Assembly: GCA_964507045.1 (NCBI GenBank)
Contig: CAZDOO010000015.1
Span: 16,322 to 80,321, forward strand
Origin: UBA8199 sp964507045
GTDB taxonomy: Bacteria > Verrucomicrobiota > Verrucomicrobiia > Limisphaerales > UBA8199
Direction: 5' to 3'
Length of the DNA stretch: 64,000 bases
The first letter of the stretch is position 1, and every line of letters starts with the position of its first letter. Made by a program: the position numbers and the translations under genes. Below the pieces are notes generated by a model. It searched no databases, was not told the DNA's origin, and saw only the letters and a program-made list of their open reading frames with translations. Below, one piece after another: positions 22,305 through 30,960 of the stretch.

Positions 22305-24740
22305 ATGAAGACCGCGTCGTCTCTCGTTGCCATGCTCATAGCGCTTAGCTCCGCCGCGGTGGCACAGCCATCGGCGCCTGCGCCTTTCAGCGCACCCGGC
22401 CAGGTTAATCACAACCGGCCCGGCCCGTGGGACAGCGACGTGCGGGTGTGCCGGGTGGCGACGAACGGCGCACCGGAGAAGCTGGCCACATTCGAGCGCG
22501 CGGGCGTGCCGACGCTCGCGCGGCTCAAGGACGGGCGGATACTTGCTGCGTTCCAGCACTTTCCCGGCAATGACGAGCGCAACTTCGACCGTGTGGCCGT
22601 GCGCTACTCCAGCGATGAAGGGCGAAGCTGGACGGCGCCGGAACCGATCGTGGTGGAAGGAATGGAGCCGGGCTTGATGCGGCCATTCGATCCCACGCTG
22701 GTGCCATTGCCGGATGGCCGAGTTCGGCTCTACTTCACGTCGAATCGCAGCCGCGACTTCCACCGCAGCACCCCGGCGATCTATTCGGCGGTGTCGCGCG
22801 ACGGCATCCACTACACGTTCGAGCGAGGCGTCCGGTTTGGACTGGAAGGCCGGACGGTGATTGACTGCGCCGCCGCGCTTCACGAGGGTGTGTTTCACCT
22901 GATCGTCCCGGACAACGACGCGGCGGGGGAGTTCGCCAGGGGGCCGCAGCGGGGCCAACCGACGCGCGGAGGCGCCGGCTACCACGCCGTGAGCAAGGAC
23001 GGTCTTAACTTCGAGCATGTGGCGGACCTCAAGGTCGCGGGGGACCGGCGCTGGCTGGGAAATATGCAAAGCGACGGCGGGCGGCTGGTTTTCTTCGGCA
23101 CCGGCGACTCGGGCATCTGGTCGGCGACGAGCGGCGATGGTGGGCATTGGGATGTGGATGCCCGCCCGTTGGGCCTGCCGGGCGCCGACCCGGGCGCGGT
23201 GAAGCTGGCGGATGGCGCGTGGCTGCTGGCGGTTACCGGTCCGCCGCGACCAGGCACTGCCAGCGCAGCCGCCCGACGCCAGCCTGGCGCGCAAGCCGAC
23301 GAAGACAACCAGGCTGCTCCCCAAGGCCCGCGTCAGTTGGGCGGGGAGGCATTCACTCCGTCGGCAGGGCAGCGTTCTTTCACTCGCATTTCCTCCAGCG
23401 CAGGCGGCAAGGAGGGCATTGCGGTTGGTGTGCTGTTTCCCCGGCAACCGCGCTTCACGAACGGCGCGCCGGTGGCGATCAATGTTGCCGGCGGGGTGCA
23501 GGCTGGCGGTGCCTTGGGGCGTCCGGAATATGTTGGGTTGGGCTTTGTGGAGATTCACTTCGCATTTCCCGGCGGCGGACAAGGCGAGGAGCGCAGCAGC
23601 GGGGAATACGACTTTCGCGGCCCCAAGTGTATCCGCGCACTGGCGGACGTGATCCTTTTCGCCAAGGGCCGCATTGCTGACAAAGATGGACGGCGCATAA
23701 CTGAGCTGAACCGCAGTGTCGTTGTCCTAACGAACAACTGCGGCATTATCGGTTCCAGCCACGGCGGGAACGCCTGCGGCATGGCCATGGCGCTGCACGG
23801 GCGGGAATTCGCGGACCTGGCCTGGTATGCTTCGATGGAGTCCCCCTATGGCGAAGGGGCAGCCAACGTCGAACTGGGCGGGCGCGACAGCGGCATGAAC
23901 CCGGCTTACGACCCGAAGACCGGCGTGCTCGACCTGTCCCGGCTGGCGTGGTCCTCCGAGCTTTCCCCCGGCATGTCAGGCAAGCAGATGCCGGTGCCGA
24001 CGCGCGGGCTCAAGGGGGCGCTCTTTTTCGACCTGGATGGAGATGGCCGCTTCTCCGCCGAGAAGGACTTCCCCGCCAATTGCTTCGTCGGCGACGCCGG
24101 CATGGGCGTGAAGGCCTGGTATTCCCCGCGAATCCTGGCCGAGGCCGGGCGGCGTAACCTGGTGGCCGGTCAACGGCCTGGGCACATTCCGTCGCTGGCG
24201 GAGTCGCGGGAGTTCTGGCGATACCGCGACGCCGCGCCCAGCATCCCGGACGCGGTCCGCAACTGCACGAATCTCGCTGTGATCGTCTATGCCAATGAGC
24301 GCGACCACGTGCAGGCCGCGCCCGACCACGGGCACATCCTGATTCAAGTGGAGGGCTTCCGTCAGGCCGGGGCCCGCTTTGTGCGGCTGAATCCGGACCG
24401 GAGCTACGTGGAGCAGGTTCTGAAGAGCGGGCCTGGTCCGAGGCCGGCCTACAGGGCGGAGCCTGCCCGGGACCCGGATGGGCCAGCCCGCCTCCCCGAC
24501 AACCCGGCTGGCAAAGCCTTCGACCGTGGCAACATCACTGCTGCCGTCGAACCCGCGCGATTTCCATTGCAGCTCTATATGCAAGCGGCTGTCTGCGAAT
24601 TGGCCGACCGCACGCAGGCCGGTCAGTGGGCGTCCAACCTCGACCGTGTGCTTTATCCCAATGCACCCTGGCAGGCGATGCCCGGGCTCGGTGGGCAACG
24701 CCGTGGCCTGCCTCAGATTCCACAGAGTCCGAATGATTAA
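22305..24740 (+). CDS. Secreted fusion: sialidase-like propeller plus alpha/beta hydrolase-like domain
   Basis: 811 residues. Signal peptide 1-21. Residues ~40-310 look like an exo-sialidase/BNR-type propeller with Asp-box-like 'SSDEGRSWTAPEP' and 'SRDGIHYTF'. An Ala/Gln/Pro-rich linker near 310-345 joins it to a C-terminal region with an alpha/beta-hydrolase nucleophile elbow, GIIGSSHGGNACG (about residue 484), and an EF-hand-like FDLDGDGRFS near 575. The frame is uninterrupted. Substrate not known; a role in degrading sulfated or acylated glycans fits the adjacent sulfatase. It could also be two genes fused by an old event. Confidence 0.6.
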   Translation: MKTASSLVAMLIALSSAAVAQPSAPAPFSAPGQVNHNRPGPWDSDVRVCRVATNGAPEKLATFERAGVPTLARLKDGRILAAFQHFPGNDERNFDRVAVRYSSDEGRSWTAPEPIVVEGMEPGLMRPFDPTLVPLPDGRVRLYFTSNRSRDFHRSTPAIYSAVSRDGIHYTFERGVRFGLEGRTVIDCAAALHEGVFHLIVPDNDAAGEFARGPQRGQPTRGGAGYHAVSKDGLNFEHVADLKVAGDRRWLGNMQSDGGRLVFFGTGDSGIWSATSGDGGHWDVDARPLGLPGADPGAVKLADGAWLLAVTGPPRPGTASAAARRQPGAQADEDNQAAPQGPRQLGGEAFTPSAGQRSFTRISSSAGGKEGIAVGVLFPRQPRFTNGAPVAINVAGGVQAGGALGRPEYVGLGFVEIHFAFPGGGQGEERSSGEYDFRGPKCIRALADVILFAKGRIADKDGRRITELNRSVVVLTNNCGIIGSSHGGNACGMAMALHGREFADLAWYASMESPYGEGAANVELGGRDSGMNPAYDPKTGVLDLSRLAWSSELSPGMSGKQMPVPTRGLKGALFFDLDGDGRFSAEKDFPANCFVGDAGMGVKAWYSPRILAEAGRRNLVAGQRPGHIPSLAESREFWRYRDAAPSIPDAVRNCTNLAVIVYANERDHVQAAPDHGHILIQVEGFRQAGARFVRLNPDRSYVEQVLKSGPGPRPAYRAEPARDPDGPARLPDNPAGKAFDRGNITAAVEPARFPLQLYMQAAVCELADRTQAGQWASNLDRVLYPNAPWQAMPGLGGQRRGLPQIPQSPND

Positions 24741-24896
24741 GGCCCGGCAGTGCGGTTCCTGGACATCCCTTCCGAAGTTGGTTGTAACCAAGAGAGGAAC
24801 CACGACGTCTGCAATAGAAACGTACGTCAAACCCGCTTGGGTAGGGCGCGCAGTAGACTGCGAGCCCTGCCTGGACAGAATACGAGAACCTGTATT

Positions 24897-26216
24897 ATGA
24901 AGAGAACCTGGATCGTAACCCTCAGTCTGTGCGTCTTGGCCAGCTTCGTGGCGGCGGGTGCACAGCAGAAAGCATCGGCGGCAAAGCCCAACATTATCCT
25001 GATCTACACGGACGATGTGGGCCTGGGCAACATCGGCTGCTGCGGCGGGCCGTTCAAGACGCCGCAGATAGACTCGCTGGCCAAAGGCGGCACGCGGTTT
25101 GAGTATTGCTACTCGACTCCCCTCTGCGGCCCCTCCCGGTGCCAGACCCTCACCGGGCGCTATCCCTTCCGCACCGGGCTCATCAATAACAACAGCCACA
25201 ACGCCGTCGCCCCCTCGCGCGAGGTCATGATCCCGACCGTGATGAAGAAGGCGGGCTATGTGACGGCCAGCGTCGGCAAGTGGGGCCAGATGTGCCTTGG
25301 CCCCGGCGAGTGGGGCTTCGATGAGTACCTCGTCTTCCAGGGCAGCGGCCGCTATTGGGCGGAACAGACCAAGCGTTACACGGTGAACGGCCAGCAAAAG
25401 GAGCTGGCCGAGGGAGAATACCTTCCCGACCTCATGCACGACTTCCTGGTCAAGTTCATCAACAAGCATAAAGACGAGCCCTTCTTCGCTTATTACCCGA
25501 TGTCGCACATGCACGGCCCCATCCTGCGCACCCCCGACAGCAAGCCCGGTGCAAATAGGGATCAGCTTTACCGGGACAACAACGATTACATGGACAAGCT
25601 GGTGGGCAAGCTGCTCGCTGAACTCGATCGCCTTCACCTGCGCGAGAAGACCGTTATATTGTTCACTGGCGACAACGGCACGGCGCGGTTCGGCGTGGAG
25701 ATGGCCACCGTCAACGGGCGCAGCATTAGCGGGCAAAAGGGCACTATGCTCGAAGGCGGCAGCCGGGTGCCGCTGGTGGTCAACTGGCCGGGCGTCACCC
25801 CCGCTGGCAAGGTGAACCACGACCTGGTTGACTTCACCGACTTCTTCGTCACGTTTGCCGAACTGGGCGGCGCGCCCCTGCCGGAGGGGGTTAAGCTCGA
25901 CGGCCACAGCTTCGCCGCACAAATCAGGGGCCAGAAAGGCACACCCCGCCAATGGGTCTACGTGGAACTTAACGGCAAGTCCTTCGTCCGCGACGCGCGT
26001 TTCAAGCTCACCAATGGCGGCGAGCTCTACGACCTCGCGGAAGCGCCCTACAAGGAAATCCTTGTCCCCAGCGACACGACCGACTCTGCGGCCATCGCCG
26101 CGCGCAAGCAGCTTCAGGCAGTTCTAAAAGAGCATCCGACCGCTGCCGGCGGTCCAGGCAAGAAGGCCAAGGAAGGCAAGAAGAAAGCTCGCAAGAAAGC
26201 CAGCCAGAGAGGTTGA
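24897..26216 (+). CDS. Secreted arylsulfatase (formylglycine-dependent)
   Basis: 439 residues from ATG 24897. Signal peptide 1-22, then the sulfatase metal site 'PNIILIYTDD' (Asp39/Asp40) and the formylglycine motif LCGPSRCQTLTGR, with Cys77 in C-x-P-S-R, the residue oxidised by formylglycine-generating enzyme. 'LFTGDNGT' supplies further metal ligands. It hydrolyses sulfate esters, probably on polysaccharides. The C terminus is a Lys/Ala-rich tail (about 25 residues), unusual and possibly for binding acidic polymers. Sulfatases are abundant in Verrucomicrobia and Planctomycetes. Confidence 0.9.
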   Translation: MKRTWIVTLSLCVLASFVAAGAQQKASAAKPNIILIYTDDVGLGNIGCCGGPFKTPQIDSLAKGGTRFEYCYSTPLCGPSRCQTLTGRYPFRTGLINNNSHNAVAPSREVMIPTVMKKAGYVTASVGKWGQMCLGPGEWGFDEYLVFQGSGRYWAEQTKRYTVNGQQKELAEGEYLPDLMHDFLVKFINKHKDEPFFAYYPMSHMHGPILRTPDSKPGANRDQLYRDNNDYMDKLVGKLLAELDRLHLREKTVILFTGDNGTARFGVEMATVNGRSISGQKGTMLEGGSRVPLVVNWPGVTPAGKVNHDLVDFTDFFVTFAELGGAPLPEGVKLDGHSFAAQIRGQKGTPRQWVYVELNGKSFVRDARFKLTNGGELYDLAEAPYKEILVPSDTTDSAAIAARKQLQAVLKEHPTAAGGPGKKAKEGKKKARKKASQRG

Positions 26217-26267
26217 TGGGAGGGCGCGTATTCCATGCGCACTGCGGCTTGCAGGGAACTGCGAGCC

Positions 26268-27164
26268 CTACCTGACCAACCAGCTCAGGATGGCTTTCTG
26301 GACATGGAGGCGGTTCTCAGCCTCGTCGAAGATCGTCTGGGCATGGGCCTCGAAGGTAACCTCGTCAATCTCTTTGCCGCGATAGGCGGGCAGACAGTGC
26401 ATCACCAGCGCGCCGGGCTTGGCGAGCCGGACGGTGGCGGCGTTGATCTGGTAGCCGCTCATCTGCTGGAGGCGTTCCGCAGATTCCTTTTCGCGGCCCA
26501 TCGAGACCCATACGTCCGTATAGAGCAAATCAGCGCCTGCCGCGGCGGCTTGGATGTCTTCGGTGAGCACGATCTTGCCTCCGGCCCGCTTGAGCAGGTC
26601 GGCTGAGGGCTGGAAGGCCCTGGGCGCGGCGATGCGCAATTCGAAGCCGGCCTTGTCGGCAGCAAAGACCAGCGAAGTGGCGATGTTGCCCGCGCCGTCG
26701 CCAATGAAAGTGACGACCTTGCCCCGAATGGGACCTCGCTTTTCCTGGAAGGTGAAAATATCCGCCAGGATTTGGCAGGGGTGCTCGTGGTCGGTAAGAG
26801 CGTTGATGGTGGGGATGCGGGCGTAGTGCGCGAATTCCTCGACGTCGCTTTGAGCGAAGGTGCGGAACACGGCGCCATGGACCATGCGGCCCATCACGCG
26901 AGCCGTGTCCTTGATGGGTTCGCCCCGGCCAAGCTGGATCTCGTTGGACGGCAGAAAGAGGACCTGCCCGCCTAACTCGCGAATTCCAACCTCGAAGGAA
27001 ACGCGGGTGCGAGTGGAGGACTTGGAGAAGATCATGGCCCAGGTTTGGCCCACCAGCGGCAGTTTGGTATGCTTGCCGCGTTCCTTCTTCAGCTTCACCG
27101 TGTCGGCCAGGATGGTCTCCATGTCCGCAGGGGCCAGCTTTTCAATGCTCAGCAGATGTTTCAT
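26268..27164 (-). CDS. argF: Ornithine carbamoyltransferase
   Basis: 298 residues. It condenses ornithine and carbamoyl phosphate to citrulline in arginine synthesis. The carbamoyl-phosphate site SSTRTRVSFE (49-58), HPCQ (128-131) and the ornithine-loop motif MHCLPAYRGKE are all present. Start ATG 27164; a TTG six bases upstream is possible. It follows argD by 45 bases and is the last gene of the arginine run on this strand. Confidence 0.93.
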   Translation of the reverse strand: MKHLLSIEKLAPADMETILADTVKLKKERGKHTKLPLVGQTWAMIFSKSSTRTRVSFEVGIRELGGQVLFLPSNEIQLGRGEPIKDTARVMGRMVHGAVFRTFAQSDVEEFAHYARIPTINALTDHEHPCQILADIFTFQEKRGPIRGKVVTFIGDGAGNIATSLVFAADKAGFELRIAAPRAFQPSADLLKRAGGKIVLTEDIQAAAAGADLLYTDVWVSMGREKESAERLQQMSGYQINAATVRLAKPGALVMHCLPAYRGKEIDEVTFEAHAQTIFDEAENRLHVQKAILSWLVR

Positions 27165-27209
27165 GTTCAATAGCCGGGCGAGGCGGCTTGCCTAACCGGG
27201 AAATGTCCA

Positions 27210-28496
27210 CTATGCCAGACTAGCAACGACCGATTCAAGTATCTTTAACCCTTCTTCGGCTTCGGCTGGCCGGAGGTTCAGGGAGGGCAGGATACGTATG
27301 GTCTTCGCGCCGGCGGGGATTGCCAGCATCCCGGCCGCGTGCAGGAGATTGGTGAACCGGACCGCCACACTCTTGGCGGGGTCGCCGGGGAGCTTGGGCA
27401 GGCTGGCCTGCAACTCCAGGCCCAACATCAGCCCCATGCCGCGCACGTTCTGGATGACGGTGGGATACTTGCCGGCCAGCCGTTGCAGGCCGCTCTTGAG
27501 CAGGTCGCCGACCTGGCGCACGTTGTCGGCCAGCTTCTCGCGCTGGATCACGTCGAGGATTCTCAAGGCGACCGCGCAGGCTAGCGGCGAGCCGCCGTAG
27601 GTGGTGCCGTGGCTGCCCGCGCCCAGCAAGTCCGCGTAAGGCGCCCTTACCCAGAACGCGCCGATGGGGAACCCGCCACCCAGGCACTTCGCCATCGAGA
27701 CGCCGTCCGGCAGGAAGCTCTCGCCTCCCGGCACACCTTCGAGGATGCGCTGGAAGCTCTGGAAGCGCCCGCTGCGGAAATGGCCGCATTGCACCTCGTC
27801 CATGAGCAGCAGGAGCTTCTTCTCATCGCACAGCCGCCGCAGGCCGAGCAAGTAATCCGCCGTGGCCGGAATCACGCCGCCTTCGCCCTGAACGCCCTCG
27901 ATCAGGATGGCCACCGTCGCGGGCGACAGGGCGGCGCGCATGGCTTCGAGGTCGTTGTAAGGCACTTGGCGAAAGCCCGGCGTCATCGGCTCGAAGCCCT
28001 TCTTAACCTTGTCCTGGCCCGTGGCGGCGATGCCGGCCAGCGTCCGGCCATGGAAGGAGTTGAAGGTGGAAAGTACCTCGAAACGGCCCTCGTCGTGGCC
28101 GAACTTGCGGGCCAGCTTGAACAAGCCCTCGTTGGCCTCGCCGCCGCTGTTGCAGAAGAAGCACTTGCCCGGGCCGATGAGGCCGACCAGCGCCTGCGCC
28201 AGCCGTCCCTGCGGCTCGTGGTAGTAGTAATTCGAGGTGTGGATCAGCTTGCGCGACTGCTCGACCAGCGCCTCGGTGATCGCCGGGTGCGCGTGGCCCA
28301 GCGTGTTGACGGCAATCCCCTGGCCCAGGTCCAGAAAGCGGCGGTCGGTAATGTCATAAAGGTAGCTGCCCGACCCGTGGCTGAACACGAGGTCGAAGCG
28401 CCCATAACTGGGCACCACGTACTGCTGGAACAGAGCCTGGACGGCTGCCACGTCATGGCACGCGCCGGGCGCCGGTGAGGGAATCATTTCTTTCAT
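27210..28496 (-). CDS. argD: Acetylornithine aminotransferase
   Basis: 428 residues of a class III PLP aminotransferase converting N-acetylglutamate semialdehyde to N-acetylornithine. Family blocks are 'FCNSGGEANEGLFKLAR', 'SFHGRTLAGIAATGQ', 'LMDEVQCG' (PLP-binding Asp) and the Schiff-base Lys270 in GVSMAKCLGGGFPIGA. It precedes argF. Upstream lies repeat and integron DNA that separates it from argB. Confidence 0.92.
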   Translation of the reverse strand: MKEMIPSPAPGACHDVAAVQALFQQYVVPSYGRFDLVFSHGSGSYLYDITDRRFLDLGQGIAVNTLGHAHPAITEALVEQSRKLIHTSNYYYHEPQGRLAQALVGLIGPGKCFFCNSGGEANEGLFKLARKFGHDEGRFEVLSTFNSFHGRTLAGIAATGQDKVKKGFEPMTPGFRQVPYNDLEAMRAALSPATVAILIEGVQGEGGVIPATADYLLGLRRLCDEKKLLLLMDEVQCGHFRSGRFQSFQRILEGVPGGESFLPDGVSMAKCLGGGFPIGAFWVRAPYADLLGAGSHGTTYGGSPLACAVALRILDVIQREKLADNVRQVGDLLKSGLQRLAGKYPTVIQNVRGMGLMLGLELQASLPKLPGDPAKSVAVRFTNLLHAAGMLAIPAGAKTIRILPSLNLRPAEAEEGLKILESVVASLA

Positions 28497-28751
28497 GATC
28501 TACACATCAAACGATACCAGGAAATCATTAGCAATAGTCTCCTGCGATGAAAGCCGAATATTGCGGTGACCCCGGGCATGAATATCCAAGCCTTGCCCTG
28601 AATCCATGTTACAAAAGCCTGTAAGCCCCTCCGTGTGATGGGTAACTGGCAGGTAGCAGCCTGGTGAAGAACTCCCTCGGTTGTGGGAGACGAGTTACCT
28701 TGGGTAGCGCGCGCGCCCCCGCGGAAAACAGGAAAGGCTTCCGCAGACTCA
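28497..28751. other. Gene-free DNA upstream of argD
   Basis: No gene seen. The stretch lies between the argD start and hairpin repeat copy B, so any argD promoter should be here, but no convincing -35/-10 pair or riboswitch could be identified by eye. Confidence 0.4.
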
Positions 28752-29098
28752 CCTTCCAGCGGCCCGGGTCGGCGTGGTTGGTGGCGGACAGGCATGCCCC
28801 CCACCGTCCCCATGGCTTACCCCTCCGTTACCTCACCGTTACCTCACCGTAGTACCTCTGCAAACCTTGCAGAGGTACTACGGTGAGGTAACGGTGAGGA
28901 GACGGTGGGGTGAGCCGGGGGAGAGCCGGAGGTGGCGGCGGGCGCCTGGCTTGGCTCGGTTTTGCCAAAAGGGGGCTTGGGCTCGGTTGATCAGGGCCAT
29001 TTCCGGGCATTTTCGGCCTCCGGCAGCCGCGCCGGTCATTCACCCTTGAAGCCGCAGTTGAACAGGGAAGACACGAAGACGCGAAGGCCGGAAACAGG
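28752..29098. repeat. Dispersed hairpin repeat, copy B
   Basis: About 347 bases homologous over the full length to copy C at 63.6 kb. Layout: a GC-rich left flank with GGCGGACAGGCATGCC, a long palindrome centred near 28865 (CTCTGCAA, short loop, TTGCAGAG) whose arms carry 11-base units ACGGTGAGGTA, then a ~190-base right flank ending in a GAAGACGCGAAGG-type stretch. No protein is encoded. The right flank is nearly identical to copy C, so this is a mobile or amplified element. Confidence 0.85.
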
Positions 29099-29229
29099 GC
29101 AATGCCAGCCATTTAACCAGAGTCGGAGAGCTTCACTCGGCAGGTGAAGCCAAACCACCCTCCGAACTTGTCGTCTGGCGGCGGTCTCTTCGCGTCTTCG
29201 CGCCTTGGTTGTTCACTTCCAACTGCGGC
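29051..29229. repeat. Inverted pair with GCCGCAGTTG ends and GAAGACGCGAAGG repeats
   Basis: The left arm (29051-29091) begins GCCGCAGTTG and runs into CGAAGACGCGAAGG. The right arm (29188-29229) is the reverse complement of a similar sequence, ending CCAACTGCGGC. About 95 bases lie between. The left arm is shared with copy C of the hairpin repeat, so this pair may define the end of that element. Confidence 0.6.
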
Positions 29230-29786
29230 GTTTAGGTTCACAGGGCTTGGTTTCCTCCCTGACCCCACTGTGCCAACTTGGCTCAGTTGAGGGCTGAAAG
29301 TTGAGTGTGCGGTCTTTGGCATTGGCCGCTTGCACCGGCCGAAGGGGTTGAGGGCGCAGGGTTGGTCTTTGGAGGGGGGCGCTCCCATTGCAGGGCTCCG
29401 GCGGCGAGGACGTAGGTGAGGACGATAGTAAAAGTGTTCTATCCTGAAGGGATTGTTTCCGTCAGCCCAGGATTGGATCGTCGTTGGGGCGAGGGGCGAC
29501 GATCCTATCCTGGGGTGCTGTGCGAAAGGGACCTCTACCCGGAACGGGTTGTATCAAAGTCCTGCGCGCCTTGGGTGCCAGGGCCAGGGATGCAACCTTT
29601 TCAAGGTTGGCATGCAAACAGGGCCCGCCTTCCCGGGGTAGGTCCGCCCCCCGATTGCCCCGGCGGCCCAACCCCGGGCTGAAGGATGAAATCCCGTTGG
29701 GATTTGTGGTGAGAACGCCCGGCGCGACAATCTACCGGGGCGTCAAAGCGCGGCAGTGGAGCCTCGGCCGCCTGCCACTGGAAGAC
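29230..29786. other. Palindrome-rich gene-free stretch
   Basis: No credible gene. It holds a near-perfect 18-bp inverted repeat with one mismatch (29466-29483 and 29497-29514, 13-base loop), a smaller AACCTT/AAGGTT hairpin near 29605 and a perfect AAATCCC-GTT-GGGATTT hairpin at 29689-29705. These look like dispersed intergenic repeats, or a structured transcript. None has a downstream T-run. Confidence 0.5.
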
Positions 29787-29962
29787 GAACGTCGAACATC
29801 CAACGCCGAACCTCGAACCTCGAACTGCCCGGCCAGCCGCTCCACCAGTCGAATGATTCTCGCGGGGTATTCCAGCAGCCGCTCCTCCAGGTCATAATCC
29901 GCCTTCATCCTGCTCCTCCCAGTGTTCGATGTTCGACGTTGGATGTTGAGTGTTCGATGTTC
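29787..29962. repeat. Inverted GAACGTCGAACATCCAAC-type repeats bounding a gene fragment
   Basis: The left arm (29787-29826) consists of 7-8 base units such as CGAACATC and CGAACCT; the right arm (29921-29962) is the inverse, made of GTTCGATGTTCGACGTTGG-like units. They flank about 95 bases that hold the start of a four-helix-bundle gene. The insertion truncates the integrase gene on its right. Confidence 0.7.
29828..29908 (-). pseudogene. Fragment of a four-helix-bundle (IVP/S23-like) protein gene
   Basis: From ATG 29908 the first ~27 residues (MKADYDLEERLLEY, ARIIRLVERL) match the start of the four-helix-bundle proteins related to the 23S rRNA intervening-sequence protein family. The normal ~120-residue protein is cut off when the frame enters the inverted repeat. 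Remnant only. Confidence 0.6.
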
Positions 29963-30345
29963 ATCCCTCCCGACTCCCAGCGCAGCAGCTCCCGGTAGCG
30001 GAACAGCAGGGCGTTGAACGCCTGGTTTTGGGTGGAAACGGCCACGTGTCCCGTGGCCGCCAAGTCGCTCAGGAACAACTCCATCTTCGCTTCCGCCGGT
30101 TGTAAGTCCTCCCGCGACCGCAGGTGATGGAACTTTCGGTAGCGCCGAATCCAGTCGCAGTACGATTGCTCCGTCCGGATCGAGTAATGTCGCAGCCGCA
30201 GCACCTCCCGCACTTGGTCCAGCAACTTGAGTTTGGGGTTGGGGACCACCGCCTCGAACCTCACCCGCCCGGCTTGTCTTTGGAGGGCTCTTTCCAGTTG
30301 ACCGCTTGCGCTGGCTCGCATACACCACCTTCCCATACGAAGCAA
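29905..30345 (-). pseudogene. intI: Truncated integron-type tyrosine integrase (IntI-like)
   Basis: Residues ~38-124 (nt 30234-29974) read LLDQVREVLRLRHYSIRTEQ, then SYCDWIRRYRKFH, VSTQNQAFNALLFRYREL, matching the N-terminal SAM-like core-binding domain of integron integrases (compare IntI1: LRTEQAYVNW, STHRQALAALLFFYGKVL). The frame then runs into the GAACATCGAACAC-type repeat and stops; the catalytic domain with the R-H-R-Y residues and the IntI-specific patch is absent. The gene points away from the cassette array, the normal integron layout. It should be inactive. Confidence 0.8.
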
Positions 30346-30421
30346 AACTAGGAATGAATTTCCAGTGTGTCCATCCTAACCCGCTTAGTAGGAAAACTTT
30401 CCTAACCAATAATGGTTGGGC
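30346..30421 (+). other. attI-like recombination region
   Basis: Between the 5' end of the integrase remnant and cassette 1. It ends in GTTGGGC at 30415-30421, a perfect match to the integron core site GTTRRRY. Just upstream is a perfect hairpin TAGGAAA-AC-TTTCCTA and other TAAC/AACC motifs that could be weaker integrase-binding sites. Position and core site fit attI; the site itself is not a known sequence. Confidence 0.5.
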
Positions 30422-30455
30422 GATAGGTCGTCGCATGCGATTACTCGGTGAGACT

Positions 30456-30824
30456 ATGAAATTGATTGTTCTGACATTCCTGGCGTGGAGCTTCGTGCTA
30501 ATTGTCGGCTGTCATTCTGTCGCTCCGACCGAAGCCAACCCGGCCGCAATCAAAGCTGAGGGAGAGCGGTGGCTCGCTGCCTCGACGCCCGACGCGCTGA
30601 AGGATCATGGTTTTCGGTATATCTGGGTTCAGAAGAACCGGTCCGGGGTGTATGAGGTTGGTCCGTTCCTCTGTGGTGGCGGCATAGCGGCGGCGGACGA
30701 TCGCACCAAGGTAAAAGTCGGGTCCATCAAGGCACTTTGCCGCCACTTGAAGGGGCAAGGATTTGTCGTAGTGCCAAGCGAGCAGATTCGAATTTACTTT
30801 GCTGTGTGCGGGAATGTTCCATGA
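30456..30824 (+). CDS. Integron cassette 1: small lipoprotein of unknown function
   Basis: 122 residues from ATG 30456, chosen because GGTGAG lies four bases upstream and a clean lipoprotein signal follows: MKLIVLTFLAWSFVLIVGC with lipobox LIVGC. The mature part contains WVQKNRSGVYEVGPFLCGGG and a further Cys near the C terminus. No family recognised. Same strand as the other cassettes; attC1 begins 19 bases after the stop. Confidence 0.65.
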   Translation: MKLIVLTFLAWSFVLIVGCHSVAPTEANPAAIKAEGERWLAASTPDALKDHGFRYIWVQKNRSGVYEVGPFLCGGGIAAADDRTKVKVGSIKALCRHLKGQGFVVVPSEQIRIYFAVCGNVP

Positions 30825-30843
30825 GAGCGATCACGAGGGGAGC

Positions 30844-30945
30844 GCCCAACCACAGCATTCAGCGGATGAGAGCCAGCCGTTCAGGTCACTGGCTGTTCTC
30901 ACCTCCTCGGCGGCTGGCTCTCACCGCTGATGCTCGGCGTTGGCC
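30844..30945 (+). other. attC1 recombination site
   Basis: 102 bases. R'' box GCCCAAC (30844-30850) and R' box GTTGGCC (30939-30945). Between them the two arms pair over ~26 bases (left AGCATTCAGCGGATGAGAGC..., right ...GCTCTCACCGCTGATGCT), with two unpaired bases on one arm, as expected for the extrahelical bases that guide strand choice by integron integrases. The strongest attC in the array. Confidence 0.88.
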
Positions 30946-30960
30946 CGACATACGAGTGCT

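Noticed and set aside
23976..25952. Long open frame (658 codons) on the minus strand over the sialidase fusion and sulfatase
   Set aside because: It crosses two real genes and a gap, and its composition is that of a shadow frame.
29416..29682. Possible 88-residue protein in the palindrome-rich stretch
   Set aside because: It reads through several hairpins, is Pro/Gly-rich without pattern, and overlaps other equally poor frames.
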